From Methylobacteriaceae bacterium (GTDB taxonomy: Bacteria; Pseudomonadota; Alphaproteobacteria; Rhizobiales; Beijerinckiaceae), in contig JACKJC010000005.1 of the NCBI GenBank assembly GCA_020638195.1, positions 372,001 through 436,000 on the forward strand: 64,000 nucleotides of DNA, given 5' to 3'. A program made the translations under genes and the position numbers. The notes beneath the pieces were generated by a model. That model saw nothing but the letters and a program-made list of their open reading frames with translations, made no database searches and was not told where the DNA came from. Each line of letters opens with the position of its first letter. Position 1 is the first letter of the stretch. This document shows, in pieces, positions 1 to 8,883 of the stretch.

Positions 1-3000
1 CAGGCCCTCGACGGTCAGACCGATGTTCGGCCCGTTCATCACGCCGTCGCGCAGGGTGAGGCGACCTCCATTGCGCAGGAACACCACCTGCAACCGGTCG
101 AAGCCGACGAGCGCCGGATCGACCTTCGCGCCGCCCGGCGCATCGGCGCGTGGCGCGCTTTCCGCCACGAGACGGCGCAGGGCCGGTTCGTCGCGCAGAT
201 TGAACGAGCGGATCTTGACCGTGCCGACGAGGCCGGTCGGCTCCTGGCTCATGATCGCGTTGAGCGCGCCGCCTTCCATGCGCGAATAGATGTCGGCGAA
301 GGCGAGTAGGGCGCCGGCGTCGTTCGAATTGATGTCGATCTGCGGGCGCCCGCTTTCCCCCGTCGTCACGCGAACGGACACGGCGCCATGGCCGAACTGG
401 CCGCTTGCGGCGAATTGCCGGATCACGCCGCCGCGCCGCGAAAGTTTCAGGTCGGCGTTGGTCAGCGCGTGTTTCGAATAGCCTGTGAGGATCGGCGACT
501 TCAGGTCCAGCTCGAAATCCGCGCCTTTCTGCGAACTGCCGCCGGCCTGGTTCAACGCCTTGATGAACGGGCGCGCATCGATCGAGACGCCGCGCACCGT
601 CGCCCGATAGAGATCGCCCGCGCGCTGCAGGTCGATGCGCATGTCGTCGCCGGGCGACAGTTTGGCCTGCGAGAGTTTGACGGCCAGCACATCGCCTTGC
701 GGCGAAAGCTCGATCGCGCCGCGCGCGGAAGAACCGCCGGCCTCGAATGTCAGATTGTCGATGCGCGTCGACTTCTCGCGATGGACGATGACGAAGCTCG
801 CGCGACCCGGACGCCCGGCGGGTTTGGCGAGACCGGGGATCGGGTTGTCGAAAGCCGTGCGCGAAAGATCGAGGTCGACGTTGGCGTCGGTCTCTCCGTC
901 CTTGAGTTTCGCCGAGAGCTTGACGCCGATCGGGCCGGCGACGCCCACCGGCTCGACGCCGAAACGCGTCCGCGCGGCGTCGTCGAGCGTTGCGTTCAGC
1001 GTCGCGAGCGCCGGCTTGCCGACATCCTTGCGCAGGTCGAGCGTCGCCGGCGCGCCGAAGATGCGGCCGCTGCCGGTGGCGCGCAGGCCCGTGGGGTCGC
1101 CGACGACCGTCAGCGCGCCATTCTCGAATCTTTCCTTGCCGATCAGTTTCTCCGCGACGAAATTCGCGACATTGGCGTTCACGAACACCTTCACGTCGTC
1201 GCCGCGCGCGTCGGGACCGATCTTGAAGTCGAGCCGCAACTGGCCGTCGACCTGGCCCTTGAGCGTGTTGGCTTCGAGCGGCATGGCCGCGACGTCGCGG
1301 ATCGCCTCGCGCGCGAGCAGTTCCGAGACGGCGTCGACGGAACCCGCGACGCGCATGTCTACGCGCACCGGCGTCGCGCGTCCGCCGTCGTTGTAAGGGA
1401 GCGTAAAGGCGCCGTTCGACAGCGTCAGCTTGCGGCCGGGCCCTGTCTGGATGGAGCCGGCGTTCGCCTTGAAATGAACAGTGCGGCCTGTGAGGCGCCC
1501 CGATCCGTCGAGGTTCGTCAGGTCGGGCACACCCTTCAACGCCGTGACCGCGGCGCCGCTCAACTGGAATTCGAGCTGGAGTGAATCGTCGGGCGGCGGG
1601 CGATCGAAGCGCATCGCCAGCAACGCACTCTTGTCGAAGTCGATGCTGAGCTTGGCGGTTTCGATCGTTCCGGCATGCGCGTGGCCAATCAGCCAGGTGC
1701 GCGCCGGCGCGCCCATCACGCTCGGCCAGATGCGAAACAGCGACCGAAGCGGCATGCGGCCGGTGGAGGCGCCGAGCCTGATATGCGGACCATGCACCCA
1801 GTCGAACGCGCCGGCCGCTGCGGCTGCGACCTCCGGGCCGACGATTTCGATACGTCCTATGTCGAATTTCTTGTCGTCGAGGAAAAGGCGTCCGTCGAGA
1901 CTCGCCTTTTCGATCGACAGGAATTTATCTCCCGGCCGCTCCGGGGCGAGGCCGCCGGGCTTGGCGAGGCCGAGCGCGACCCGCCAGCCATCGTCCGGCC
2001 GCAACGGCGCATGTAGCGCGCCCTCCATGACGAACTGCGTCTCGCCGGCGAAGAACTGCACGGGACTTACGATGATCTGGCGTTGAGTCGGATCCCAGTG
2101 GAACGCGCCGGAAATCTCGTCGAAGAACAGGGGCTCGTGGTCGGGGTCCTCCAGCCGGAGATAGCCCGGGGTCACGAGCGCGCGCCCCGTCGCCTCGCGC
2201 AGCTCCTGATTGGCCTCGAGCACGAACTTCAGCTTGAAGGACAGGCTGGCGTCGCTTTCGACGGGATGCCGCCGCGCGCCGGCGACGAGACTTATCTCGT
2301 CCATCGAAACGCCCTTCACCTCGATGTCGAGGCGGCGCTCCGTCTCCGGCGATCCCGTCGCTTTCGCAAGGGCCTCGATGTCGCCGTTCGGCGCCGCCGC
2401 GCGCAGGGTGAGCGACGTCGAGCGCCACGACTTTTCGAAAGCCATGTCGAGCTTGTCGAACGTGGTCGAGTGGTCGGCGGTGCGATCGTCGACGACGAGC
2501 TTGCCGCCGCGCACCGCGACGAGCCGGAGATCGGCGAGCGGCGACTTCGGACTGGTCGCGAGATCGAAGAAAGCGCGCAGCGCGCCCGTCGCCTCGCGCA
2601 GGATGGCGGATCGGCGCGGCTTCTCGCCGGTCGTAGGCGCGGCCGCGCCGGCCGGCGGCTCAGTCGGGCGCGAAACCACGACCGCCTCCTCGCTCGGCGC
2701 GCCGGCGGTGATCGCGAGCGCGCCGTCCGGCATCACCAGCAGGCGCACCACGAGATCGAAGACCTCGAGCCGCCGTGGCATGGCGCGCAGTTTGAGCAGC
2801 GCGAGGGGATCAAGCGACAATTCCGCGCGCGGCGCTTCGACGATGGCGCGCCCTCCGGAAATCGCTTTCAGATGATCGACCGTGATCGTCGGCCCATGCT
2901 CTGTTCGCGCGATGCGCGTCGCGTCGAACGAGAATTGTACGCCCTCGAAACGCTGGCTGAGCGCGGCGGCGACGCGCGCGCCCAGTTCGTTGACCTCGAT

Positions 3001-3279
3001 CGGACCAAACTGCAGGCGCACGAGCAGCGCGCCGAAAGCCATCGCCGCGATCAGCGCGCAACCGAGCGCGGTTCCTCCGACGACGAACAGCCCGCGCCGC
3101 AGCAGGCGCGACTTGATGCAGCCGCGCGCTACGGCGCCGGCGTCCGCGGACAGACGGCGCAGAGAGACCGAAAGATCGGCGAAGGACAGACGGCGCCTCC
3201 CTGGATCGTCCGTGCGTCGGTTATGGACATGTCGGCTATCGCAGCCAAATCTCCGCAGGCCTGTCTGCGCAGGCTGCAC
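1..3279 (-). CDS. AsmA-like / DUF3971 domain envelope protein, 3' end outside window
   Basis: The reverse strand is open from a TAG near 3318 to the window edge, giving about 1090 residues with no stop. A basic cytoplasmic N-terminus (RRLSFADLSVSLRRL) is followed by one membrane helix (GLFVVGGTALGCALIAAMAF), and then a long periplasmic region with the beta-rich texture of the YhdP/AsmA lipid-transport family. Near the edge it reads FLRNGGRLTLRDGVMNGP, typical of the C-terminal AsmA-like part of rhizobial DUF3971 proteins. Family members are thought to help move phospholipids to the outer membrane. GTG at 3279 is the only GTG or ATG codon in frame before the helix, so the start is uncertain. 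Long open frames on the other strand here are shadows. Confidence 0.8.
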   Translation of the reverse strand, partial: MQPAQTGLRRFGCDSRHVHNRRTDDPGRRRLSFADLSVSLRRLSADAGAVARGCIKSRLLRRGLFVVGGTALGCALIAAMAFGALLVRLQFGPIEVNELGARVAAALSQRFEGVQFSFDATRIARTEHGPTITVDHLKAISGGRAIVEAPRAELSLDPLALLKLRAMPRRLEVFDLVVRLLVMPDGALAITAGAPSEEAVVVSRPTEPPAGAAAPTTGEKPRRSAILREATGALRAFFDLATSPKSPLADLRLVAVRGGKLVVDDRTADHSTTFDKLDMAFEKSWRSTSLTLRAAAPNGDIEALAKATGSPETERRLDIEVKGVSMDEISLVAGARRHPVESDASLSFKLKFVLEANQELREATGRALVTPGYLRLEDPDHEPLFFDEISGAFHWDPTQRQIIVSPVQFFAGETQFVMEGALHAPLRPDDGWRVALGLAKPGGLAPERPGDKFLSIEKASLDGRLFLDDKKFDIGRIEIVGPEVAAAAAGAFDWVHGPHIRLGASTGRMPLRSLFRIWPSVMGAPARTWLIGHAHAGTIETAKLSIDFDKSALLAMRFDRPPPDDSLQLEFQLSGAAVTALKGVPDLTNLDGSGRLTGRTVHFKANAGSIQTGPGRKLTLSNGAFTLPYNDGGRATPVRVDMRVAGSVDAVSELLAREAIRDVAAMPLEANTLKGQVDGQLRLDFKIGPDARGDDVKVFVNANVANFVAEKLIGKERFENGALTVVGDPTGLRATGSGRIFGAPATLDLRKDVGKPALATLNATLDDAARTRFGVEPVGVAGPIGVKLSAKLKDGETDANVDLDLSRTAFDNPIPGLAKPAGRPGRASFVIVHREKSTRIDNLTFEAGGSSARGAIELSPQGDVLAVKLSQAKLSPGDDMRIDLQRAGDLYRATVRGVSIDARPFIKALNQAGGSSQKGADFELDLKSPILTGYSKHALTNADLKLSRRGGVIRQFAASGQFGHGAVSVRVTTGESGRPQIDINSNDAGALLAFADIYSRMEGGALNAIMSQEPTGLVGTVKIRSFNLRDEPALRRLVAESAPRADAPGGAKVDPALVGFDRLQVVFLRNGGRLTLRDGVMNGPNIGLTVEGL

Positions 3280-3394
3280 AAATCCGCTTGCGGTCGGCCG
3301 CGACTCGCCGTTGCACTATAGGCTGCGCGGCATGGCGCGCGAACCCGCCGGCTCAAGGCGCTTGTGACCGCGTAATGGGACGAAAGGAAGGCGA

Positions 3395-3868
3395 ATGGCG
3401 GAAATGCCCGGGATCGGCGCGAAAGCGCCGGAATTCAATCTGGAACGCGATGGCGGCGGCAATGCGAAGCTCGCCGATTTCAAGGGCCGCAAACTTGTTC
3501 TCTATTTCTACCCCAAGGACGACACGTCCGGCTGCACGACCGAGGCGAAGGACTTTTCGGCGCTGGCCAAGGATTTCGAGAAAGCCGGGGCAGTCGTGGT
3601 CGGCGTGTCTCCCGACCCTGCGAAAAAGCACGACAGGTTCAAGGCCAAGCATGATCTTGCCATCACGCTGCTTTCGGACGAGTCCACCGCCATTCTGGAG
3701 GCCTGGGGCGTCTGGAAGGAAAAGAGCATGTACGGTCGCAGATATATGGGCGTCGAGCGCACGACATTCCTGATCGATGGCAAGGGAATCGTGCGCCAGA
3801 TCTGGCCCAAGGTGAAAGTGGCCGGCCATGCCCAGGCGGTGCTGGAGGCGGCGAGAATCTTGTCATGA
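3395..3868 (+). CDS. bcp: Thioredoxin-dependent thiol peroxidase, Bcp/PrxQ type
   Basis: The 157-residue product reduces hydroperoxides in the cytoplasm using thioredoxin. It has the thioredoxin-like peroxiredoxin fold with FYPKDDTSGCTTEA, where C47 is the peroxidatic cysteine. The resolving cysteine found five residues later in E. coli Bcp is absent, and C47 is the only cysteine in the protein, so it should act as a 1-Cys enzyme. A good ribosome site (GGACGAAAGGAAGG) precedes the ATG. It lies just upstream of a small membrane-anchored protein with a gap of about 40 bases and may be co-transcribed with it. Confidence 0.93.
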   Translation: MAEMPGIGAKAPEFNLERDGGGNAKLADFKGRKLVLYFYPKDDTSGCTTEAKDFSALAKDFEKAGAVVVGVSPDPAKKHDRFKAKHDLAITLLSDESTAILEAWGVWKEKSMYGRRYMGVERTTFLIDGKGIVRQIWPKVKVAGHAQAVLEAARILS

Positions 3869-3908
3869 GCGCCAACGTCAGTCCCGCCGTCGCATTTGTC
3901 CGGACAGC

Positions 3909-4376
3909 ATGAATCGTCTGCAAGGGTCCGGCGTGCGGCTCCTGATCGGCGCCGCGCTCGCTTTCGCCGTGATTTCAGTTGCATGGTTCGTCGCGCGTGA
4001 CCGGCCGCCGCCGCCAAAGGAAAATCTCGGGCTCGAGAAGGAACTCGACCGGCAGATTGAGGGCTTGGCAAGCAGTCTCCCGCGAGAGATCGGCGCTCAA
4101 ACCCAACTGGTGGCTGTAACGCGAGATAGGGATGTCGTCGTTTATCACTACCGCACGAGCGACCCTGGCTTTGGTGGCGGGGACCGCGCCGCATTCTACA
4201 CGCCGCCGCCTGGTTTCATCGCGCGCATTTGCGCGGATCGCGATGCGCGCGCGACGATGATGGCGGGCGCTAGGTTGCGATATTCGTATGTCGGCAAGGG
4301 CGACGCGCCTGTCGCCGAATATGATGTCGACGCGCATTCGTGCGCGCAATTGCCCGACCAGCGACCGAAGGGCTGA
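3909..4376 (+). CDS. Hypothetical membrane-anchored protein
   Basis: The 155-residue protein is not recognised. An N-terminal helix (residues about 9-27, LLIGAALAFAVISVAWFV) looks like a signal anchor or uncleaved signal peptide, followed by a proline-rich linker (RPPPPK) and a soluble domain probably in the periplasm. The domain contains two cysteines (in ARICAD and HSCAQL) that could form a disulfide. The ATG at 3909 was preferred to an upstream in-frame start inside bcp because the hydrophobic segment then sits at the N-terminus. Position suggests co-transcription with bcp. Function unknown. Confidence 0.6.
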   Translation: MNRLQGSGVRLLIGAALAFAVISVAWFVARDRPPPPKENLGLEKELDRQIEGLASSLPREIGAQTQLVAVTRDRDVVVYHYRTSDPGFGGGDRAAFYTPPPGFIARICADRDARATMMAGARLRYSYVGKGDAPVAEYDVDAHSCAQLPDQRPKG

Positions 4377-4453
4377 TTCATGCCCAAATCGGAGCGGACA
4401 GGCATTGTTCGATTGCGGCCCCGCGCCCTCGCAGGCGCGCCTGCGAAGAAACG

Positions 4454-4472
4454 CCGGTCGCGGCGCGACCGG
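4454..4472. repeat. Hairpin between convergent genes
   Basis: A 19-base palindrome with 9-base arms (CCGGTCGCG and its complement) around a single central base lies between the small membrane protein and the convergent HiPIP gene. No T-run follows on either strand, so it is at most a weak bidirectional terminator. Confidence 0.4.
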
Positions 4473-4510
4473 AGAATGCTCAAATCGACTTGAAACCGGT
4501 TGATCGAGGC

Positions 4511-4768
4511 TCAGACCTTGACCCAAAGCGCACACCAGCCTTTGGGAGAAATTTCGCCAGCGACGTTCTTGCAGGCGTTCGGTGGTACGAACAACTTACA
4601 ATTCGAACATTCCGATCCGCCCTTCGGGCTGTCTTGATAGCGTACTGACGCTTTTGAGACCTTTGCCGCATAGGCAGGCGTTTCCAACAGACTGAGCAGT
4701 GCGGCGGCGCCTAATGTCAGCGCCAGAATTTCCCGACGATTCGTACGCGAGTTGCTTTGGTTCGACAT
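4511..4768 (-). CDS. High-potential iron-sulfur protein (HiPIP), Tat-exported
   Basis: The 85-residue precursor carries a twin-arginine signal (SRTNRREILALTLGAAALL) with likely cleavage after AYA. The mature part of about 50 residues has the HiPIP cysteine pattern C54-x2-C57, C66 and C79 (SECSNCKLF, PPNACK, PKGWCALW), which binds one [4Fe-4S] cluster. HiPIPs carry single electrons in the periplasm at high potential, for example to photosynthetic reaction centres or terminal oxidases; PioC of phototrophic iron oxidisers and Iro of Acidithiobacillus belong to this family. The start at 4768 was chosen because it places the RR motif near the N-terminus and has a GAGAGGAA ribosome site. The gene is divergent from a cytochrome-barrel fusion. 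Confidence 0.88.
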   Translation of the reverse strand: MSNQSNSRTNRREILALTLGAAALLSLLETPAYAAKVSKASVRYQDSPKGGSECSNCKLFVPPNACKNVAGEISPKGWCALWVKV

Positions 4769-4873
4769 GGCATCGTTCCTCTCGCCCCGCCAAAAATTCT
4801 CCCCGGCGATACTGAGCGCCGGCAATGCGGCAATTGAACGATCCAAGAGGTTTCCGCGCGAATATGTGAACGG

Positions 4874-4887
4874 TTGATTTGGATCAT
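4874..4887. promoter_or_regulatory. FNR/FixK-type box in the HiPIP-cytochrome divergent promoter
   Basis: The sequence TTGAT-TTGG-ATCAT matches the FNR/Anr/FixK consensus TTGAT-N4-ATCAA at nine of ten positions. It sits 106 bases from the HiPIP start and 132 bases from the cytochrome start, so one regulator could control both genes in response to oxygen. The match is seen directly; binding is inferred. Confidence 0.5.
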
Positions 4888-5018
4888 TTGAAACGCACGC
4901 AATTGGGTCATGCTGTCGAGCGAGGGGCAGAAATTCACTCTGACGTTGGGGCCGCGCCCGGGCGTCGGATATAGTGGATTTTGCGCTGCGGCTGGGGGTC
5001 AACGAGAAGGCTCCCGGC

Positions 5019-6581
5019 ATGTCGATGATTTCAATCACGTCTGACGAATTCGATAACGCCTCCGCGCAGCAGGCGCGAAGCGCCGTGGTCCTGGTCTCCG
5101 GGGCTGCGATCGTGCTTTGCGCCGCCGCTCTGCTCGTTTACGGAGCGACTTCGCGCGCGGTTGCGGTGCCGAGTTTCGCGCGACAGACCGGCCAGCCCTG
5201 CATGAGCTGCCATACGGCTTTTCCCGAGCTGACTCCCTTCGGCCGCAGATTCAAATTGGGCGGCTACACGCTCGGCGGCGGGAAGGGCATCGAGGATGGT
5301 GCGCCGCCGATCGCAGCCATGCTCGTGCCGACGTTCGCGAGGACCCGCAAGGGACAGGACGCGCCGCGGACGACCGATACGCACACCAACAACAATCTGG
5401 TCCTGCAACAGGCGAGCCTTTTTTACGCTGGCAAGATTTACGGCAATCTCGGCGCATTCGTTCAGACGACATACGATCGCGCATCGCAGCATTTCATGCT
5501 CGACAACACGGATATTCGCTATGCCGATACGGCGTCATTCGGCGGCCTCGACGCCCTTTACGGCGTCAGCCTCCACAACGGACCCACGGTGCAGGATGTC
5601 TGGAACACCACGCCGGCGTGGGGCTACCCCTATGTGTCGTCGTCGCTTGCGCCACAGTTTTCGCCGCCCGGCGCGCAGATCGAAGGTAATTTCGCGGCCG
5701 GCGCGGTTGGAACGACCGCCTATGTCATGCTGAACGACACGGTCTACCTCGAGGCCGGAGGCTATCATCCCATGTCGCTGGCGTTGCGGCGGGCGCTCGG
5801 CAATCCCTGCGCGAACAACGCGGTCAGGGTGAACACGCAGTTGGCGATCGATGCGATCGTCAATCCCTTGAACAACCCGCCATTCTACCCATGGTACGGT
5901 CCCCAGGGCCTGTGCTCGGCGGATTCGCTTGCCGGTTTCGCGCCATACTGGCGTGTCGCGATCGAGCCGAACTGGGGCCCGCATTCTCTGATGGTTGGAG
6001 CCTTCGGTTTCTATCCACGGGTCAATCCGGGCAGCGTCGGCGGTTTTGGCGTCGATAGTTACAGCGACCTGGGACTTGACGCTCAATACCAGTACATCGA
6101 CGGCCCGCACGCCCTGACGCTGAAGCTGTCGCGCATTGTCGAAAACCAGAACCTGCAATCGACCTTCAATCAAGGCTTGGCGGTCAATGTCCTCGGACTG
6201 CCAGCCAATCTGGCCGCCAACGGCGGCTCGACCAACCTGCGGAACACGCTGACCAGCTTCCGAGCGACCGCGCAATACGTCTGGGATCACACGATTGCAG
6301 GCAGCGTCTCGTATTTCAACGTCCACGGGACCAATGATGCGGTCCTGTACGGCGGCAATTCGCTGACCAACAGCCCGAACGGGAAGGGCCTGACCTTCGA
6401 GCTGTCCTATATGCCGTTCAACAAGGGCGGGCCGTCCGTCTGGCCTTGGGCGAACGCGAAAATCGGCGTGCAATACACGCACTATCTGCAAATGTTCGGC
6501 GGGAACGGGAACTTCGACGGAATGTTCCACAACGCGTCCGACAACGATACGGTGCTTCTCTACAGCTGGATCGCGTTCTAG
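5019..6581 (+). CDS. Cyc2-like fused monoheme cytochrome c / outer-membrane beta-barrel protein
   Basis: The 520-residue protein has a membrane signal segment (LVSGAAIVLCAAALLVYG), then one c-type heme site (C61-x2-C64-H65, in QPCMSCHTAF) within the stretch SFARQTGQPCMSCH followed by ELTPFGRRFKLGGYTLGGG. About 430 residues rich in alternating aromatic and polar residues follow, and the chain ends in NDTVLLYSWIAF, a C-terminal phenylalanine as expected for an outer-membrane barrel. One heme plus a porin is the architecture of Cyc2 iron oxidases. Start 5019 was chosen over 4974 because a GAGAAGG site precedes it. Without a search this could also be a related barrel cytochrome of unknown substrate. 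The HiPIP gene diverges from it. Confidence 0.75.
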   Translation: MSMISITSDEFDNASAQQARSAVVLVSGAAIVLCAAALLVYGATSRAVAVPSFARQTGQPCMSCHTAFPELTPFGRRFKLGGYTLGGGKGIEDGAPPIAAMLVPTFARTRKGQDAPRTTDTHTNNNLVLQQASLFYAGKIYGNLGAFVQTTYDRASQHFMLDNTDIRYADTASFGGLDALYGVSLHNGPTVQDVWNTTPAWGYPYVSSSLAPQFSPPGAQIEGNFAAGAVGTTAYVMLNDTVYLEAGGYHPMSLALRRALGNPCANNAVRVNTQLAIDAIVNPLNNPPFYPWYGPQGLCSADSLAGFAPYWRVAIEPNWGPHSLMVGAFGFYPRVNPGSVGGFGVDSYSDLGLDAQYQYIDGPHALTLKLSRIVENQNLQSTFNQGLAVNVLGLPANLAANGGSTNLRNTLTSFRATAQYVWDHTIAGSVSYFNVHGTNDAVLYGGNSLTNSPNGKGLTFELSYMPFNKGGPSVWPWANAKIGVQYTHYLQMFGGNGNFDGMFHNASDNDTVLLYSWIAF

Positions 6582-6710
6582 CAACATCCAAAGGGCGCAT
6601 TCGGCAGCGCGTTTGGCGTAGGCGGGCATCCAGAGAGGACGCTCGCCCCGCGACGAAAGCAGACAGTCGCGCCCAGGCGGCGCTGGAGGCGACGAGAGCG
6701 CTCGCCTAGG

Positions 6711-8096
6711 TTAGATCGCGACGGCCTCGCCGATCTTCGGCAGTACGACGTCGCCCGGCAGCGCGCCTTTGAGCGCCTGCATCGCGGGCAGTTCGCCATG
6801 CACGATGAAGGTTCTCGGCGCATCGATCTTCTTGCGCCAGGCGATCAGCGCGGAGCGGCCGGCATGCGCCGAAAAGCCGTTGATCGTGTGGACGCTCGCG
6901 CGCACCGGAATCTCCTCGCCGAAAATCTGTACCGATTTCGCGCCGTCGATGATTCGGCGCGCCAGCGTGCCGTGCGAGGCGAAGCCGACGAAGACGACGC
7001 CGCATTCCGGCCGCACGAGATTGCGCCGCAGGTGGTGCACGACGCGGCCGCCGGTCGCCATGCCCGATCCCGCCAGGATCACCGCGCCCGACGTGATCGC
7101 GTTGATCGCCATCGAGTCCCGACTGAGCTTGGTGAAGCGCAGGCGCGGCGGCACGAACGGGTCGTCGTTCGCATGGATCATCTCGGCGATTTCGGGCTTC
7201 AGGAAATTCGGACAGCTTTGCGCGATCTGCGTCGCCGAAATCGCCATGGGCGAATCCACGAATATCTGGATGTCCGGCGGCAGCTTGTTCTGCCGCAGGC
7301 CGAGCTTGAGATAGAACAGGAGCTCCTGTGCGCGTTCCAGCGCAAAGGTCGGAATGATCGCATTGCCGCCGCGTCCGCGGATCGTCGCGATCGCCTCATA
7401 GAACTCCTCGATCGAGGCGTCGAGGGGCCGGTGGTCGCGGCCGCCGTAGGTCGATTCCATCACGACGGCGTCGGCGGCTGAGGGCGGATCGGCGTCTTCC
7501 AGCAGCGCGCGGCCGGGATCGCCGAGATCGCCGGAGAAAGCAATGCGCTTCGTTAGGGCGCCCTCGTCGTGCTCCAGCAGCACGCTGGCCGAGCCGAGGA
7601 TGTGGCCGGCGTTTGTGAAGATCGCGCGCAGGTTGGGCGCGATTTCGACGGTTTCGCGGTACTTCACCGTCCGGCCGAACCGGTCGAGTGCATCCATTGC
7701 GTCTTCGAGATCGTAGAGCGGCTGTTCCTCCGCGCCTTTCGGCTCCCATCGGGCCGCCTTGCGCATCGCGCGATGCGCGTCTTCTTCCTGCAGACGCGCC
7801 GCGTCGAGCATGACGAGCCGCGCAAGTTGCCGGGTCGGCGGCGTGCAGACGATCTCGCCGCGAAAGCCACGTTTCACCAGCAGGGGAATGCGGCCGCAAT
7901 GATCGAGATGCGCGTGTGTCAGCAGCAAGGTGTCGATAGAGGAGGGGTCGAAACAGAAATCTTCCCTGTTGTGCGCGCGCTCCTCCGCGCCGCCCTGGAA
8001 CATGCCGCAATCCACGAGAATGCGGCGACCGGCGGCTTCGACGAGATGGCAGGAGCCGGTCACATCCTGATCGGCGCCGTGGAAGGAGAGTTTCAT
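6711..8096 (-). CDS. MBL-fold beta-CASP RNA-processing hydrolase
   Basis: The 461-residue protein has the metallo-beta-lactamase motif H61-x-H63-x-D65-H66 (LLLTHAHLDHCGRIP), a DCGMFQGG motif, a beta-CASP insert and the C-terminal RNA-specificity segment with NGFSAHAGRSALIAW. Members of this family are zinc-dependent RNA nucleases related to CPSF-73 and RNase J. Length matches the stand-alone bacterial class of about 450-460 residues. It is likely cytoplasmic. The next gene upstream on the same strand encodes an AhpD-like protein 73 bases away, so the two may share a transcript. Confidence 0.88.
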   Translation of the reverse strand: MKLSFHGADQDVTGSCHLVEAAGRRILVDCGMFQGGAEERAHNREDFCFDPSSIDTLLLTHAHLDHCGRIPLLVKRGFRGEIVCTPPTRQLARLVMLDAARLQEEDAHRAMRKAARWEPKGAEEQPLYDLEDAMDALDRFGRTVKYRETVEIAPNLRAIFTNAGHILGSASVLLEHDEGALTKRIAFSGDLGDPGRALLEDADPPSAADAVVMESTYGGRDHRPLDASIEEFYEAIATIRGRGGNAIIPTFALERAQELLFYLKLGLRQNKLPPDIQIFVDSPMAISATQIAQSCPNFLKPEIAEMIHANDDPFVPPRLRFTKLSRDSMAINAITSGAVILAGSGMATGGRVVHHLRRNLVRPECGVVFVGFASHGTLARRIIDGAKSVQIFGEEIPVRASVHTINGFSAHAGRSALIAWRKKIDAPRTFIVHGELPAMQALKGALPGDVVLPKIGEAVAI

Positions 8097-8169
8097 GGCA
8101 TGGCGGTCCGTTCAGTCATCGGCCGCGAGTGTGAGCCGAAGCCTCGGTCGCCGCAACCGGCGCCGCGCT

Positions 8170-8742
8170 TTATCGGCCCATCGCGTAGAATTCGTCGTTG
8201 GGACGCATGCTCGTCACGTTCGCCATGCGATTGGACAGGCCGAAAAAGGCGGTGATCGCCGTAATGTCCCAGGCGTCGTCCTCCGTGAAGCCGTGCGACT
8301 TCAGCGTATCGAAATCGGCTTCGCCGACCTTGTTCGCTTCGGTCGAGACCTTGATCGCAAAATCGAGCATGGCCTTCTGCCGGTCCGTCAAGTCCGCCTT
8401 GCGGTAGTTGCTGGCGATCTGGTCGGCGATCAGGGGATTCTTGGCGCGAATGCGCAGGATCGCGCCATGCGCGACGACGCAATACTGGCATTGGTTGAGG
8501 CTCGAGGTCGCTACCACGATCATTTCGCGCTCGGCCTTCGTCAGGTTGCCAGGCTTGTCCATCAGCGCGTCGTGATAGGCGAAGAAGGCCCGGAATTCGT
8601 CGGGCCGGTGCGCCAGCGCGAGGAATACGTTCGGGATGAACCCCGATTTCTCCTGCACCGCGAGAATGCGCTCGCGAATGTCGTCGGGCATGTCGGACAG
8701 GGCGGGAACCGGGAAGCGGCTGACAGGCTTGGCGTTGCTCAT
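8170..8742 (-). CDS. Peroxidase-related AhpD-fold protein (carboxymuconolactone decarboxylase family)
   Basis: The 190-residue protein carries the AhpD-type redox motif C85-x2-C88 with H92 (NQCQYCVVAH). Family members with this length are called uncharacterised peroxidase-related enzymes and are predicted to reduce peroxides through the CxxC pair. The N-terminal SRFPVPALSDMPDDIR is typical of the subfamily. It is divergent from an acyl-CoA synthetase gene, separated by about 140 bases. Physiological partner unknown. Confidence 0.85.
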   Translation of the reverse strand: MSNAKPVSRFPVPALSDMPDDIRERILAVQEKSGFIPNVFLALAHRPDEFRAFFAYHDALMDKPGNLTKAEREMIVVATSSLNQCQYCVVAHGAILRIRAKNPLIADQIASNYRKADLTDRQKAMLDFAIKVSTEANKVGEADFDTLKSHGFTEDDAWDITAITAFFGLSNRMANVTSMRPNDEFYAMGR

Positions 8743-8883
8743 GCGCCTAAAGAAACCGAGCGCTCTTCAAAATCAAGAGCGGCCTTGTGACGCGCGCCGG
8801 CTGAAGTCGCGCCCCGCCCCTTGCCAGCCGGCGCATCGGCCGCTCAAATCGCACGCCCGGATCCAACGACAAGAGAAGCCGCC

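Noticed and set aside
388..3321. Long plus-strand frames (388-1584 and 2083-3321)
   Set aside because: They are the antisense of an uninterrupted minus-strand AsmA-like gene with a clear membrane helix and family motifs; their arginine-rich composition is typical of GC-rich shadows.
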